Source: Candidatus Kryptoniota bacterium | GTDB lineage: Bacteria > Bacteroidota > Ignavibacteria > Kryptoniales > JAKASW01 | Assembly: GCA_024641705.1 (NCBI GenBank) | Contig: JAHECO010000015.1 | Location: 23,606 to 87,605 of the forward strand | Length of the DNA: 64,000 nucleotides | Direction of reading: 5' to 3' | In this document: positions 45,373-54,454 of the stretch, piece after piece | How positions within the stretch are numbered: position 1 is the first letter of the stretch | Layout: each line of letters begins with the position of its first letter | The notes under the pieces: generated by a model | The model's database searches: none | What the model was told of the DNA's origin: nothing | What the model saw: the letters and a program-made list of their open reading frames with translations, nothing else | Position numbers and translations under genes: made by a program

Positions 45373-47484
45373 TCAGAATTGTTTGAAAACATAAAAAATC
45401 ACGATTACGCCCAGCAGGGCGAATACGATATAGGTCTGGACTCTTCCCGTCTGCACCTTCCTCAAACCTCTTCCGAGAAGGCCGGTGAACCAGGCTGAGA
45501 AATTCACGAGCCCGTCGACCACGTAGTGATCGAAGCTGCCGCTCAGTCTCGACCAGAGCCGTATGAGGGTCGCTGCACCGTTCACGATCCCGTCGATGAC
45601 ATGTGCGTCAAACCACGCGAACGACTTGCTGAGCAGCAAAGTCCCGGCGACCGCCGTCGCTCCGTACAGCTCGTCGAAATACCACTTGTTGTAAAGGAAA
45701 GTATGTATCGGCTTCACGCGCTGTTTCAGCTTCTCCGCGTCGATCTTCTTCCAGTCATATATCAGGAAAGCGGTGAATATACCCAGCAGCGCCAGCGCAA
45801 GCGAGAGGAAAAGGCCGGTATAGTGAATCCTCTCGAGCTCCATTTGATACGCGTTCGTTGTGACGAAGGTCTCGCCTGAATTGGTCACCCCCGTCTCTCC
45901 AGGGTGCTTTTCGACAAGTTTCACCTGAAGAAAATCCCAGCTGTACTTCTGATAGCCCGGGACAACGGATTCCGGCTTCGTAACCGACTCGAGGAACCAT
46001 CCCTTTTCCGGATTCAAGGGGTTGAAGCTGTAGAACACGAATATCGAGAGAGAGGCAAGGACTATCAAAGGTATCGTCATCACTTTCGGCGATTCCTTTG
46101 CGTGTTCATATTTATGGACGTCGCGAGGCTCGCCGTGGAAAGTCATAATGATTAACCTGAACATGTACATCGCCGTCAGGAAAACCACCGAGTATCCGAT
46201 GATTGGTATGAGGTAATTACCCGTCAACATTCCGTATGCGAGCGAGCCGCCGAGGATGCTGTCCTTGCTGAGAAAGCCTGAGGTGAGAGGAATGCCGGAG
46301 ATGGAGAGGCTGAATACCACGAAAGTCCAATAAGTGATGGGCATTTTCTTGCGCAGGCCGCCCATCTGCCGCATATCCTGTTCGTGGTGCATCGCGTAAA
46401 TAACCGAGCCCGATCCGAGGAAGAGGCCTGCCTTGAACGCCGCGTGGGTGACGAGGTGGAAGAAGCCGGCCGAGTACGCGTCCACGCCGAGTGCCATCAC
46501 CATGTAGCCGAGCTGGCTGACGGTCGAATAGGCGAGGACTTTCTTTATGTCGTTCTGCGCGATCGCTATCGTCGCGCTTATGAACGCCGTGATGGCGCCG
46601 ATGTAGGCAATGACGGTGAGGGCATCAGCCGTCAGCATCGGGAAAACGCGCGCGATAAGGTAGACGCCTGCCGCGACCATCGTGGCCGCGTGGATCAGTG
46701 CGCTAACCGGCGTCGGACCCTCCATGGCGTCCGGAAGCCAGACATGCAACGGGAACTGCGCCGACTTGCCGACGGCTCCGCAGAAGATCAGGATCCCTGC
46801 AGCGGTCAGCAGCGGGCCCGAAAGATGCCCCTCAGCTATTCCAGCGAAAACCCCGCTGAAGAGGAAGGTGTGCAGCTGGGTGAATACTATCATTATCCCG
46901 ATGAAGAACCCGACATCACCTATCCTGTTGACTATGAAAGCCTTCTTGCCCGCGTCGCTGGCGGATTTCTTCTCGTACCAGTGCCCGATTAAGAGATATG
47001 AGCTGATGCCGACGAGCTCCCAGAAGGCGTACATCATCAGGAAATTGTTCGAAAGCACTATCCCCAGCATTGAAAAGCTGAAGAAGCCGAGGTAGGCATA
47101 GTAGCGAGAGTACCTTACATCGCCCTCCATATACGCGAGCGAGAACAGGTGAACAAGCGAGCTGATAAGCGTGACGACGACGAGCATAATCGCCGTTATA
47201 TTGTCGATCGCGATACCGAGATCTATCGTGAAGCCAGGATGCCCGATCAACGCACCCAGGTCGAGCCATCTGAAGGTGAAGTCTATTCTCGGTTCGGCTA
47301 TGAAGAAGACCTTCTGGACCATAATATAAATCGATATAGCCAGCGCGACAAAGAGTATGCCTGTCTCGATCAGGTCCTGGCGCGGAATCCTTTTCCCGAA
47401 GAATATCAGCAGCGTGAATCCCGCGAGCGGAAGAAGCAGGACCGCGAAAGCCAGATGTATCAGCGTGGAATCAATTGGGGACAT
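45373..47484 (-). CDS. nuoL: Complex I subunit NuoL
   Basis: 703 residues, longest antiporter-like subunit. Signatures: F-W-E-L-V-G-I-S-S-Y-L-L-I-G with Glu, P-L-H-V-W-L-P-D-A-M-E-G-P-T-P, D-I-K-K-V-L-A-Y-S-T-V-S-Q-L-G. A long C-terminal region (residues ~560-703) carries the lateral helix and last membrane span. No Shine-Dalgarno is evident before ATG 47484. Confidence 0.96.
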   Translation of the reverse strand: MSPIDSTLIHLAFAVLLLPLAGFTLLIFFGKRIPRQDLIETGILFVALAISIYIMVQKVFFIAEPRIDFTFRWLDLGALIGHPGFTIDLGIAIDNITAIMLVVVTLISSLVHLFSLAYMEGDVRYSRYYAYLGFFSFSMLGIVLSNNFLMMYAFWELVGISSYLLIGHWYEKKSASDAGKKAFIVNRIGDVGFFIGIMIVFTQLHTFLFSGVFAGIAEGHLSGPLLTAAGILIFCGAVGKSAQFPLHVWLPDAMEGPTPVSALIHAATMVAAGVYLIARVFPMLTADALTVIAYIGAITAFISATIAIAQNDIKKVLAYSTVSQLGYMVMALGVDAYSAGFFHLVTHAAFKAGLFLGSGSVIYAMHHEQDMRQMGGLRKKMPITYWTFVVFSLSISGIPLTSGFLSKDSILGGSLAYGMLTGNYLIPIIGYSVVFLTAMYMFRLIIMTFHGEPRDVHKYEHAKESPKVMTIPLIVLASLSIFVFYSFNPLNPEKGWFLESVTKPESVVPGYQKYSWDFLQVKLVEKHPGETGVTNSGETFVTTNAYQMELERIHYTGLFLSLALALLGIFTAFLIYDWKKIDAEKLKQRVKPIHTFLYNKWYFDELYGATAVAGTLLLSKSFAWFDAHVIDGIVNGAATLIRLWSRLSGSFDHYVVDGLVNFSAWFTGLLGRGLRKVQTGRVQTYIVFALLGVIVIFYVFKQF

Positions 47485-47560
47485 TTTTCAAATTCTCAAT
47501 TCTTAATTTTGAACTCTGAAATTCCTGTATCCTTCTGCAGCCGATCCGAAATTCGCGTCA
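47485..47560. repeat. AT-rich repeated spacer between nuoK and nuoL
   Basis: Carries CAAATTCTCAATTCTTAATT (47490-47509) and TTTGAACTCTGAAATTCCTG, the same family as in the nuoM-nuoN spacer. Confidence 0.6.
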
Positions 47561-47875
47561 TCAGTTCTTGAGGTTATCGACTTCGTCAACGTTGACGGTG
47601 TTGAGCTGCTGGAATATGTTGAGCACGATGGCGAGGAGCACCGCTGCCTCGGCCGCGGCAAGTATGATCACGAACACCGCGACGACCTGACCGCTGATGT
47701 TCATCGCGCCGTAACGCGTGAAGGCGACGAAGTTTATATTCGCGGCGTTCAGGATCAGCTCTATCCCCATCAAAACCATGATTGCGTTCTTCCTGGTAAT
47801 CACTCCGTAGAGCCCCAGGGAAAAAAGTATAGCGCTCACCACAAGGAACTGGGTCAAACCGATGTGTACCGCCAT
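47561..47875 (-). CDS. nuoK: Complex I subunit NuoK
   Basis: 104 residues, three transmembrane helices. I-L-F-S-L-G-L-Y-G-V-I-T-R-K-N, then L-M-G-I-E-L-I-L-N-A-A-N-I-N with the conserved membrane Glu, and A-A-A-E-A-A-V-L-L-A-I-V with the second. 2-base gap after nuoJ. Confidence 0.96.
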   Translation of the reverse strand: MAVHIGLTQFLVVSAILFSLGLYGVITRKNAIMVLMGIELILNAANINFVAFTRYGAMNISGQVVAVFVIILAAAEAAVLLAIVLNIFQQLNTVNVDEVDNLKN

Positions 47876-47877
47876 CG

Positions 47878-48384
47878 CTATGCCCTCCTCGCTTTTTCGC
47901 GCCGGGCTATTATCACCGCGCCTATCAGGGCAACCAGAAGGAGTATAGAGGCCAGCTCGAATGGAAGAACGAAGTTTGTCATCAGAAGAGCTCCTATCGG
48001 CCGTGCCGTCTCTTCATATGGCGAAAGGTTTGCAGCAGGCCACTTGGTTGTCGTCAGCACGCCGACCAGCGTTCCTGCAATGATGCCGGCTATCAGGACT
48101 GCCGGAACCACGCTCAGTATCCCGCGCTTGACCTCAACCTTCTGGGCGCGGGTCGTCAGCATCACGCCGAACACGATCAGGACCAGAATTCCTCCCACAT
48201 AGAGGAGTATCTGAGTTATCGCGAGGAAGTCCGCGGAGAGAAGGACATACAACGCCGCGACACCGAAGAACGCAAAGAGGAGCGAGAACGCGGCGTAGAC
48301 TATGTTCCGGGAGAACACAACGCCGACAGCGCTCACGACCGTCAGTATTGCGAATACGTAGAAAGTAATGTCGTACCAGTTCAT
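47878..48384 (-). CDS. nuoJ: Complex I subunit NuoJ
   Basis: 168 residues from ATG 48384, one base after the nuoI stop region. The open frame extends upstream through nuoI but that part is Arg/Pro-rich and not protein-like. Five helices; conserved V-F-S-R-N-I-V-Y-A-A-F-S-L-L and the pi-bulge helix I-L-L-Y-V-G-G-I-L-V-L-I-V-F-G-V-M-L. Confidence 0.95.
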   Translation of the reverse strand: MNWYDITFYVFAILTVVSAVGVVFSRNIVYAAFSLLFAFFGVAALYVLLSADFLAITQILLYVGGILVLIVFGVMLTTRAQKVEVKRGILSVVPAVLIAGIIAGTLVGVLTTTKWPAANLSPYEETARPIGALLMTNFVLPFELASILLLVALIGAVIIARREKARRA

Positions 48385-48385
48385 T

Positions 48386-49156
48386 TCAATCCGAAGAATC
48401 TTTGGGATTAGTTTTGTCTTGTGTATCCGGCTTGTCGGGTGTCGGATTTTCGGGAGCCGGCGCAGGAGTTGTCTGCGGGGCAGAGGGTTTGGTCTCGGGC
48501 GTCCCCGTCGGGGCGGGACGCGGCGGCTCAGCCGGCTTCTGTTGGACAGGAGAAGTAGGTGCCTGATCCTGCCCTGCCGGAGCAGCTGGAGCCTGGGCCT
48601 GCGCAGCTCTCTGTGCTGCGGCGGCAGCTGCTGCAGCGGCTTTCTTGGCCGCGGCTTCACGCTCTGCAGCTTTGGCCTGTTCCACCTTAGATGTTACCTC
48701 TTCCGGGCTCAGCGTTATGAAACTGTAGTTTAGATTGCTGCGGTCATACTCAGAGAATTCATAGACGTCGGTCATATAAATGCACTCTGTCGGACAGGGG
48801 GGCACGCACAGACCGCAGTAGCAGCATTTAGCGAAATCGATGTCGAACTTAGTGACCCACAACCGCTTCTTCTGGCCTGTCGAAGTGACGCCAAGGTCTT
48901 CGGTCGGGAGAGACTTGGCGGTCTCGATCGATATGCAGTCCACCGGGCATGCCATCCCGCACTGGTTGCAGCCGATGCAGTCGTCCATGTTCACGTAAAG
49001 CCTGTTCCGGCCGCGTTCCGGGATCGACATCCTCGCGTCGGGATACTGGATGGTGACGGCTGGAGTGAACAGGTGCTTCATGGTGATCCTCATCCCGATG
49101 AGGATCGTCCAGAAGCCTTTCCCGATATTTCTGAAGTATCTATAAACCGGACTCAT
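48386..49156 (-). CDS. nuoI: Complex I subunit NuoI with long Ala/Pro-rich tail
   Basis: 256 residues. The ferredoxin-like core (residues ~1-155) has two [4Fe-4S] motifs: C-I-G-C-N-Q-C-G-M-A-C-P and C-C-Y-C-G-L-C-V-P-P-C-P. It passes electrons from the peripheral arm towards quinone. The last ~95 residues are unusual: an Ala/Lys/Glu helix (A-A-A-K-K-A-A-A-A-A-A-A-A-A) and then a Pro/Thr/Lys/Asp-rich segment ending K-D-S-S-D. Typical NuoI is ~160-180 residues and lacks this. Confidence 0.93.
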   Translation of the reverse strand: MSPVYRYFRNIGKGFWTILIGMRITMKHLFTPAVTIQYPDARMSIPERGRNRLYVNMDDCIGCNQCGMACPVDCISIETAKSLPTEDLGVTSTGQKKRLWVTKFDIDFAKCCYCGLCVPPCPTECIYMTDVYEFSEYDRSNLNYSFITLSPEEVTSKVEQAKAAEREAAAKKAAAAAAAAAQRAAQAQAPAAPAGQDQAPTSPVQQKPAEPPRPAPTGTPETKPSAPQTTPAPAPENPTPDKPDTQDKTNPKDSSD

Positions 49157-49170
49157 CTAATTATCTCCAT

Positions 49171-50196
49171 TTACCCGCGAAGCACTACCCAGAGACCGAC
49201 GGCAAATATGTTCAGGAGTGCGAACGGCGTCAGTATTTTCCAGCTCAGGTACATCAGCTGGTCGACCCGGAAGCGCGGCAGCGTCCAGCGGAGCCAGATC
49301 TGGATGAAGACCAGTACCATGCCCTTGCTTATCAGCCAGAAAGCGCCCCAGACCGGTCCGGAGAGGTACGCGCCGAACGGACTGTTCCATCCGCCGAAGA
49401 AGAGGACCGCCGCGACCGCGGCCACGACAAACATATTGGCGTATTCAGCCAGGTAGAAAAACGCGAACCTCATTCCGCTGTATTCGGTGTGGTACCCGGC
49501 GACCAGTTCGGATTCAGCCTCCGGTATATCGAACGGCGCCCGGTTCGTCTCGGCGAGCGACGCTATAAAATAGATTATGAAAGTGATGAACAGGAACGGG
49601 AACTTCCCGAACACGAACCAGTTCCAGAACCACCCGCTCTGTGCCGAGCAGACGTCGTTCAGGTTGAAGCTTCCGACGACCATGACTACCGCAAGGATCG
49701 CAAGCGAGGACGGAATTTCGTAGCTGACAAGCTGGGCCGCCGTCCTCATCGCGCCGAGCAGCGACCACTTGTTGTTGGACGACCAGCCGGCCATAAGAAT
49801 TCCCAGGACCACTATGGCGCTGACGGCGACGATGTAAAAGATGCCGAGGTTGATGTCGGCACCGATGTATGCCGGGCTAAAGGGAATCGCGGCGTACGCG
49901 GCATACGAACCGATGAAAACCAGGGCGGGTGCAAGGAGGTACAGAACTTTGTCGGCAGCCGCAGGAATGATGTCCTCTTTCTGGAGAAGCTTCGTTACGT
50001 CGGCGAGCGGCTGGGCCCAGCCGTGCCACCTTCCCGTGCGCATGGGACCCAACCGGTCCTGCATATGCGCCGAGATCTTAAGCTCGAGCCACATCGTTAC
50101 CAGCGCGTAGGGCATGATGTACACGAGCGGGAGAATGCTCGAGACAAGGCTCCCCCAGAAACCGGTGCCGATATAGTATGTTATGAAATTATGCAT
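49171..50196 (-). CDS. nuoH: Complex I subunit NuoH
   Basis: 341 residues, eight helices. Forms the quinone-site heel with NuoB and NuoD. Signatures: [32 protein letters not shown] and E-Y-A-N-M. 14-base gap to nuoI; AT-rich spacer upstream. Confidence 0.96.
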   Translation of the reverse strand: MHNFITYYIGTGFWGSLVSSILPLVYIMPYALVTMWLELKISAHMQDRLGPMRTGRWHGWAQPLADVTKLLQKEDIIPAAADKVLYLLAPALVFIGSYAAYAAIPFSPAYIGADINLGIFYIVAVSAIVVLGILMAGWSSNNKWSLLGAMRTAAQLVSYEIPSSLAILAVVMVVGSFNLNDVCSAQSGWFWNWFVFGKFPFLFITFIIYFIASLAETNRAPFDIPEAESELVAGYHTEYSGMRFAFFYLAEYANMFVVAAVAAVLFFGGWNSPFGAYLSGPVWGAFWLISKGMVLVFIQIWLRWTLPRFRVDQLMYLSWKILTPFALLNIFAVGLWVVLRG

Positions 50197-50323
50197 TGAA
50201 TGAAATTCTCAATTTTAAATTTTCAATTCTTAATTTGGATTGCCTTAGGACCTGTCTTCCAATTCAAAATTTAAACCTGTCCTGACGACAGGTCAGGAAT
50301 TCAACATTTAAAATTTTCGCCTC
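50197..50323. repeat. AT-rich repeated spacer between nuoD and nuoH with inserted palindrome
   Basis: Left half AATTCTCAATTTTAAATTTT and CAATTCTTAATTTGGATTG; right half CAATTCAAAATTT ... AGGAATTCAACATTTAAAA, matching the nuoM-nuoN spacer. Compared with that spacer, this one has about 20 extra bases containing CCTGTC-CTGAC-GACAGG (about 50277-50293). Confidence 0.7.
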
Positions 50324-51442
50324 TCATCTGTCCGTGTCACCCAGCACGATGTCGACACTGCCGATGATCGCAATCATATCGGCAATGAGATAGCCGCGTG
50401 AGATCTCGGGAAGCAGGCTGAGATTGACGAACGAAGGTGCGCGCGCTTTGACCCTGAAGGGTTTCTGTCCACCGTCGCTGATTATGTAATACCCGAGTTC
50501 GCCGCGGGGAGTCTCGCTCCGCATGTACACCTCTCCGGCAGGCGGGCGGACTCTCTTCGGTATAGCCGACTGGACGTCTCCCTCCGGAATCGTGTCGAGT
50601 GCCTGCTCGATGATCCTGAGACTCTGTTCCATCTCCCAGACCCTGACCATATAGCGGTCCCAGCAGTCACCGACGGTACCGACATCGCCTTTTCCGACCA
50701 TGACCTCCCAGTCGAATTTATGATATACGGAATAAGGCTCATCCTTGCGGAGATCCCATTTGACGCCGGAGCCGCGGAGTGTCGGGCCGCTGGCACCGTA
50801 GTTTATGGCAATATCGGCGGGCAGAACTCCGACGTTGGCGGTGCGCTTCACGAATATCTCGTTGTAGCTCAGAAGGTCGTTCAGTTCCTTGATTGTGGGT
50901 CTGAAATGCTTTATGAACGCCCTGGTCTTCTCGATGAAGCCGGGCGGAAGGTCGTGCGACAGCCCGCCGGGCCACATGTAGTTGTAGAGCAGCCTGGCTC
51001 CGCACGTCGTCTCGAACAAATCGAGTATCATCTCGCGATCGCGGAAGCAATAGAGGAACGGCGTGAATGCGCCTATGTCGAGCCCGTATGTACCGATCGC
51101 CACGAGATGGCTGGCGATGCGCTGCAATTCGGCCATTATCACCCGTATGTACTCCACACGCTCGGGGACCTGAATATTGAGGAGCTTTTCTACCGCGAGG
51201 ACATACGCGTGATCGTTATTCATCGAAGCGAGGTAGTCCATCCTGTCGCAGTACGGCACTATCTGCTGGTAGTTCATCGCTTCCGCATGCTTCTCGAAGC
51301 ACCTGTGCAAATAGCCTATGTGCGGAATTGCGTCGACGACCACTTCGCCGTCAACCACGAGTTCAACACGTAGCACACCATGTGTAGAAGGATGCTGCGG
51401 CCCCATGTTCAGGACCATTTCTTCGGTGCGCAACTCAGCCAT
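50324..51442 (-). CDS. nuoD: Complex I subunit NuoD
   Basis: 372 residues, slightly short for the family but complete. Quinone-pocket His in [33 protein letters not shown]; and the C-terminal D-I-V-L-G-D-T-D-R. Separate from nuoC, with 170 bases between. Confidence 0.95.
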   Translation of the reverse strand: MAELRTEEMVLNMGPQHPSTHGVLRVELVVDGEVVVDAIPHIGYLHRCFEKHAEAMNYQQIVPYCDRMDYLASMNNDHAYVLAVEKLLNIQVPERVEYIRVIMAELQRIASHLVAIGTYGLDIGAFTPFLYCFRDREMILDLFETTCGARLLYNYMWPGGLSHDLPPGFIEKTRAFIKHFRPTIKELNDLLSYNEIFVKRTANVGVLPADIAINYGASGPTLRGSGVKWDLRKDEPYSVYHKFDWEVMVGKGDVGTVGDCWDRYMVRVWEMEQSLRIIEQALDTIPEGDVQSAIPKRVRPPAGEVYMRSETPRGELGYYIISDGGQKPFRVKARAPSFVNLSLLPEISRGYLIADMIAIIGSVDIVLGDTDR

Positions 51443-51612
51443 TCAATCCTCTATAATTTGGCATTAAGAAAATAGTTTCTACTTACTTGCTCCGGGAGGT
51501 CAGTCCGGAGTTCCCGGGACAGTCGCAGCTTGATCAGGATCGCCTGCCGCCGCCGTCTCCCGGACAGGATATTCGGAAAGATGAACATCACAGGATATCA
51601 TATCCGGTCGGC

Positions 51613-52092
51613 TCAATACGGCACTTTCATTCCGCGATAATACTCCTGAACTTTATAATCCTTTCTCAAGGGATAACCTTCCCAGTCATCGGGGAGTAAG
51701 ATTCTTCGCATATCGGGGTGATCTTTGAAATTTATGCCGAACAAATCGAACGCTTCTCTTTCGTGCCAGTTCGCCGTTTTCCAGACCGGCTCGACGGAAG
51801 GAAGCTCCGGATTGTCCTTCGGCACTTTTGCTTTTATTACAATCCTGTGCCTTTTCTCCATGGAATACAAATGGTAGACGACGCCGAGATTACCGTCGTT
51901 GAAGTCGACGCCCGAAAGCGACATCAGGTAATCGAATTTCATCTCGGGATCCGCGGATATGAATTCCGCGATCTCGCGAATCAGTTCCGGGCGCACAACG
52001 ATATACGGTTCCGCCACGGCATCCGGTTTAAATTCGACCACACCCTCGGGAAACCGCGTTTTAATCTTTTCCTGAATCTCGTTCGCGTTCAT
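51613..52092 (-). CDS. nuoC: Complex I subunit NuoC
   Basis: 159 residues. Signature W-H-E-R-E-A-F-D-L-F-G-I-N-F-K-D-H-P-D-M-R-R-I-L plus Y-P-L-R-K-D-Y. 4-base gap after nuoB. Confidence 0.95.
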   Translation of the reverse strand: MNANEIQEKIKTRFPEGVVEFKPDAVAEPYIVVRPELIREIAEFISADPEMKFDYLMSLSGVDFNDGNLGVVYHLYSMEKRHRIVIKAKVPKDNPELPSVEPVWKTANWHEREAFDLFGINFKDHPDMRRILLPDDWEGYPLRKDYKVQEYYRGMKVPY

Positions 52093-52096
52093 GCGC

Positions 52097-52627
52097 CTAC
52101 GCCGCCTCCACTTTCTCCGTCAATGGCAGGAGCCCTTCCTGGTTCTTTTTCACCCTGCTCTCCCGCCTGATTTTTTCCTGCAGCCTCATGAGGCCTTCAA
52201 GCAGCGCCTCCGGCCTGGGCGGGCACCCGGGGACGTATACATCGACAGGGATAACTCTGTCCACGCCCTTTAATACATGATAGCCGTACTCCCAGTAGGG
52301 ACCGCCGCTGTTCGAGCAGGAACCCATCGAGATTACATAGCGCGGCTCAGCCATCTGCTCATAGAGCCTCTTGATGCGCGTGGCCATCTTCAGGGTAACC
52401 GTCCCGGACACGATGATGACATCGGCCTGGCGCGGAGTTGCACGGGGAATAACCCCGAACCGCATCATGTCGAAGTGCGACGCTGAAGCGGCCATCATCT
52501 CGATGGCGCAGCACGCAAGACCGAAGTGCATCTGCCAAAGTGAAGACAGGCGGGCCCAATTGAGGAGGTTGTCTAAGGAAGTAATTACTATGTTTCCGTC
52601 TTCGAATTGCTTATCGAGTAATCCCAT
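52097..52627 (-). CDS. nuoB: Complex I subunit NuoB
   Basis: 176 residues; carries cluster N2. Cysteines in G-L-A-C-C-A-I-E-M, in M-G-S-C-S-N-S-G-G and in P-G-C-P-P-R-P-E-A. Start overlaps the nuoA stop (TAATG). The C-terminus is a short charged tail. Confidence 0.96.
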   Translation of the reverse strand: MGLLDKQFEDGNIVITSLDNLLNWARLSSLWQMHFGLACCAIEMMAASASHFDMMRFGVIPRATPRQADVIIVSGTVTLKMATRIKRLYEQMAEPRYVISMGSCSNSGGPYWEYGYHVLKGVDRVIPVDVYVPGCPPRPEALLEGLMRLQEKIRRESRVKKNQEGLLPLTEKVEAA

Positions 52628-53091
52628 TATTTAGCCTCGGTGTTGGCGACATGAGCCTCCCCTGTTTCGGCCACGCCGGCCAGGGGGTTCTCGGACAGTT
52701 TACTGCGCACGTAGTCGATGTAGCGCGGACGCGGTTTATCCCAATCCAGATCGCCTTTCACCCAGACATATATATAACCCGCAATGAGAATCGCGAGGAA
52801 GATCATCATCTCAATGAAAGCAAACATGCCGAGCTTCTGGTAAACAAGCGCCCAGGGGAAGAGAAATACTACTTCGACGTCGAAGATAAGGAATATCAGG
52901 GCGACTACGTAGAAACGAATGTTGAATTTAACCCACGAATCCCCTATCGGCTCTTCCCCGCACTCGTAGGTGCTCAGCTTCTCTGCGTTTGGCCGGCTCG
53001 GCCGCAACAATCGCGCTCCGAACATCCCCCCGACGACAAACATCGCGGCGACGATGAAGAACAGAAGTATTATTCCAAATTGGGAAAGCAT
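52627..53091 (-). CDS. nuoA: Complex I subunit NuoA
   Basis: 154 residues, three transmembrane helices and the conserved loop [18 protein letters not shown] with its Cys; [12 protein letters not shown]. First gene of the operon. AAAAGGAG and AAGGACGG precede the ATG. C-terminal ~30 residues (after V-K-G-D-L-D-W) are an extra soluble tail. Confidence 0.95.
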   Translation of the reverse strand: MLSQFGIILLFFIVAAMFVVGGMFGARLLRPSRPNAEKLSTYECGEEPIGDSWVKFNIRFYVVALIFLIFDVEVVFLFPWALVYQKLGMFAFIEMMIFLAILIAGYIYVWVKGDLDWDKPRPRYIDYVRSKLSENPLAGVAETGEAHVANTEAK

Positions 53092-53179
53092 CCGTCCTTA
53101 ACTCCTTTTACGAGCGGCGGATGCCAGGTCATTTATATTTACTAGGACCGGCATTTGTAGCTCCAAAAAATTTTCGCGT

Positions 53180-53210
53180 TAAATTTAAGAGTCAGTCGCT
53201 CTAAAATCAA
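53180..53210 (-). promoter_or_regulatory. Predicted promoter of the nuo operon
   Basis: Minus strand TTG (53210-53208), 20-base spacer, TAAATTTA (53187-53180), 7 of 8 to TAnnTTTG. Leader of about 80 bases to nuoA. Confidence 0.5.
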
Positions 53211-53494
53211 GAATTGACAGACAACTTGCAGGCGAAAAAAGTTCCTTGGAAAAGTCGAAGTGCCGCTTCTCTTTACGCGTCCTCTTCCGGTTTTCAAATT
53301 CGTTTCATCGCCGCTCACTGAATGTGCATCAATCGTGCCGCGTGAATTATGGCTTTTTTCCGCGTTGAGAGCCGACCCGTTCCGTTATCATTGCGGTGAA
53401 ATGCCCCCCATTTGTGCAGCCAACGACCTATCTGGTAGATATTTAATGACGCCGCAGTGGACCTCGAACAAATTCGACGGCTCCAAAAATCGCA

Positions 53495-53623
53495 GAGGTT
53501 GTCCCAAAACAAGGAAAATGTCATTCTGAAGGAGCGGAGCGACTGAAGAATCCACTTATTCGTTCTGAAAAATGGATGCTTCACTTCGTTCAGCATGACA
53601 GACAAGCCTTTTTGGACAGCCTC
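53495..53623 (+). repeat. 129-bp palindromic repeat, copy C
   Basis: Same length and orientation as copies A and B. It differs from copy A at two bases near the right end (GCCTTTTT instead of GACTTTCT). Directly followed by the left island repeat. Confidence 0.9.
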
Positions 53624-53676
53624 CGTGCTCTCTTGAGGCGTCGGCTTTAACCGATGCCGATGGCGGGATGCCGGTG
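53624..53676 (+). repeat. Left direct repeat bracketing the accessory island
   Basis: CGTGCTCTCT-tg-AGGCGTCG, then TAACCGATGCCGATGG and GGGATGCCG. The same two blocks in the same order and orientation lie at 61822-61897, there with 22 extra bases between them and single-base differences. Confidence 0.7.
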
Positions 53677-53723
53677 TCGAATCCATGCCGTAAATCTCCC
53701 TCTTAAACGCCGCCACTCTTTTT

Positions 53724-54422
53724 CTACAGCAACAAGTCTGAATGTATATCATACGATGAGTTACGTCGGACCAGGCGTCTCACTTTTCGTCTATGATGAC
53801 GCTTCGCTGGCAGGATAAAAAGCTTGTGGCAGGGATAATACTTGCCACCATTGATATTCCTTAGGGTCCTAGTTACAGCGCTAGATCGGAGTCCCGTTAT
53901 TCCTGAGAAGTAATCTGAGAACACTTGCTTTGACACGAGGGCTTTATAACTTGGAGATGGATCTTTGTCTTTAATTGCCGACTGAAGCCTGCAGGCAATG
54001 TTGATCGCTCTTCCTACAAATTCTTCTGTCCCAGCCATCCGAACTATGTTGACAGACCCTTTCTCCACGCCAAATGTGAGTCCTGATATCACGGGTGGGC
54101 TCTCCAAGTAAGCAGATTGGAGCTTGTCAAAAAGTGTCCGGAAATGTTCAGAGAGCCCTCTCAAGAAGTCAAACAAGCTTGGCCCTGAAACGCCGACAGG
54201 AAATAAGAGGATCCATCCATCACCCACGAATTTGTAGAGAGTCATTTGGAGCTGAACTTGCCTCTCTTGCATGAAGAAGTCCATGTCCTTGAGCAGCTTT
54301 TCAAATTTGTCGAGATTCGTTGTTTTGGTCAGGTACTCTATGATATTCGAAGAAGAACAGATGTCGAACACGACAATAAGCTTATCAACTATGCGCTTTC
54401 GCCGACGTTTTCGTGTTATCAT
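53724..54422 (-). CDS. Stand-alone class III nucleotidyl cyclase-like protein
   Basis: 232 residues, ATG 54422 with GAGAGGAA upstream. There are no membrane helices or sensor domain. A basic N-terminus leads into the cyclase fold: V-V-F-D-I-C-S-S-S (metal Asp20), L-Y-K-F-V-G-D-G-W-I-L-L-F (Lys64, Asp68) and F-V-G-R-A-I-N-I-A-C-R (Asn141, Arg145). The residue aligned with the usual adenine-selecting Asp/Thr is Glu, so neither the adenylate (Lys/Asp) nor guanylate (Glu/Cys) pairing is seen. The tail is strongly basic. Small soluble cyclases of this kind occur in signalling and in the Pycsar phage-defence systems. Position in a defence-like island favours the second, but no Pycsar effector with a TIR or transmembrane domain is adjacent. 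Substrate is undetermined. Confidence 0.65.
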   Translation of the reverse strand: MITRKRRRKRIVDKLIVVFDICSSSNIIEYLTKTTNLDKFEKLLKDMDFFMQERQVQLQMTLYKFVGDGWILLFPVGVSGPSLFDFLRGLSEHFRTLFDKLQSAYLESPPVISGLTFGVEKGSVNIVRMAGTEEFVGRAINIACRLQSAIKDKDPSPSYKALVSKQVFSDYFSGITGLRSSAVTRTLRNINGGKYYPCHKLFILPAKRHHRRKVRRLVRRNSSYDIHSDLLL

Positions 54423-54454
54423 TTCCTCTCCAGGACCTTTATCTCCTCAATTGT

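Larger units (their letters stand above)
53211..53723. other. Gene-free junction between the nuo operon and the accessory island
   Basis: About 280 bases with nothing recognised, then repeat copy C and the left direct repeat of the island (separate entries). A minus-strand open frame here only translates the 129-bp repeat. Confidence 0.5.

Noticed and set aside
53315..53752. Minus-strand open frame of 145 codons, and similar frames at 19106-19420 and 30008-30235, as possible genes
   Set aside because: They are mostly translations of the 129-bp repeat (for example V-M-L-N-E-V-K-H-P-F-F) and have no ribosome site or independent conservation.
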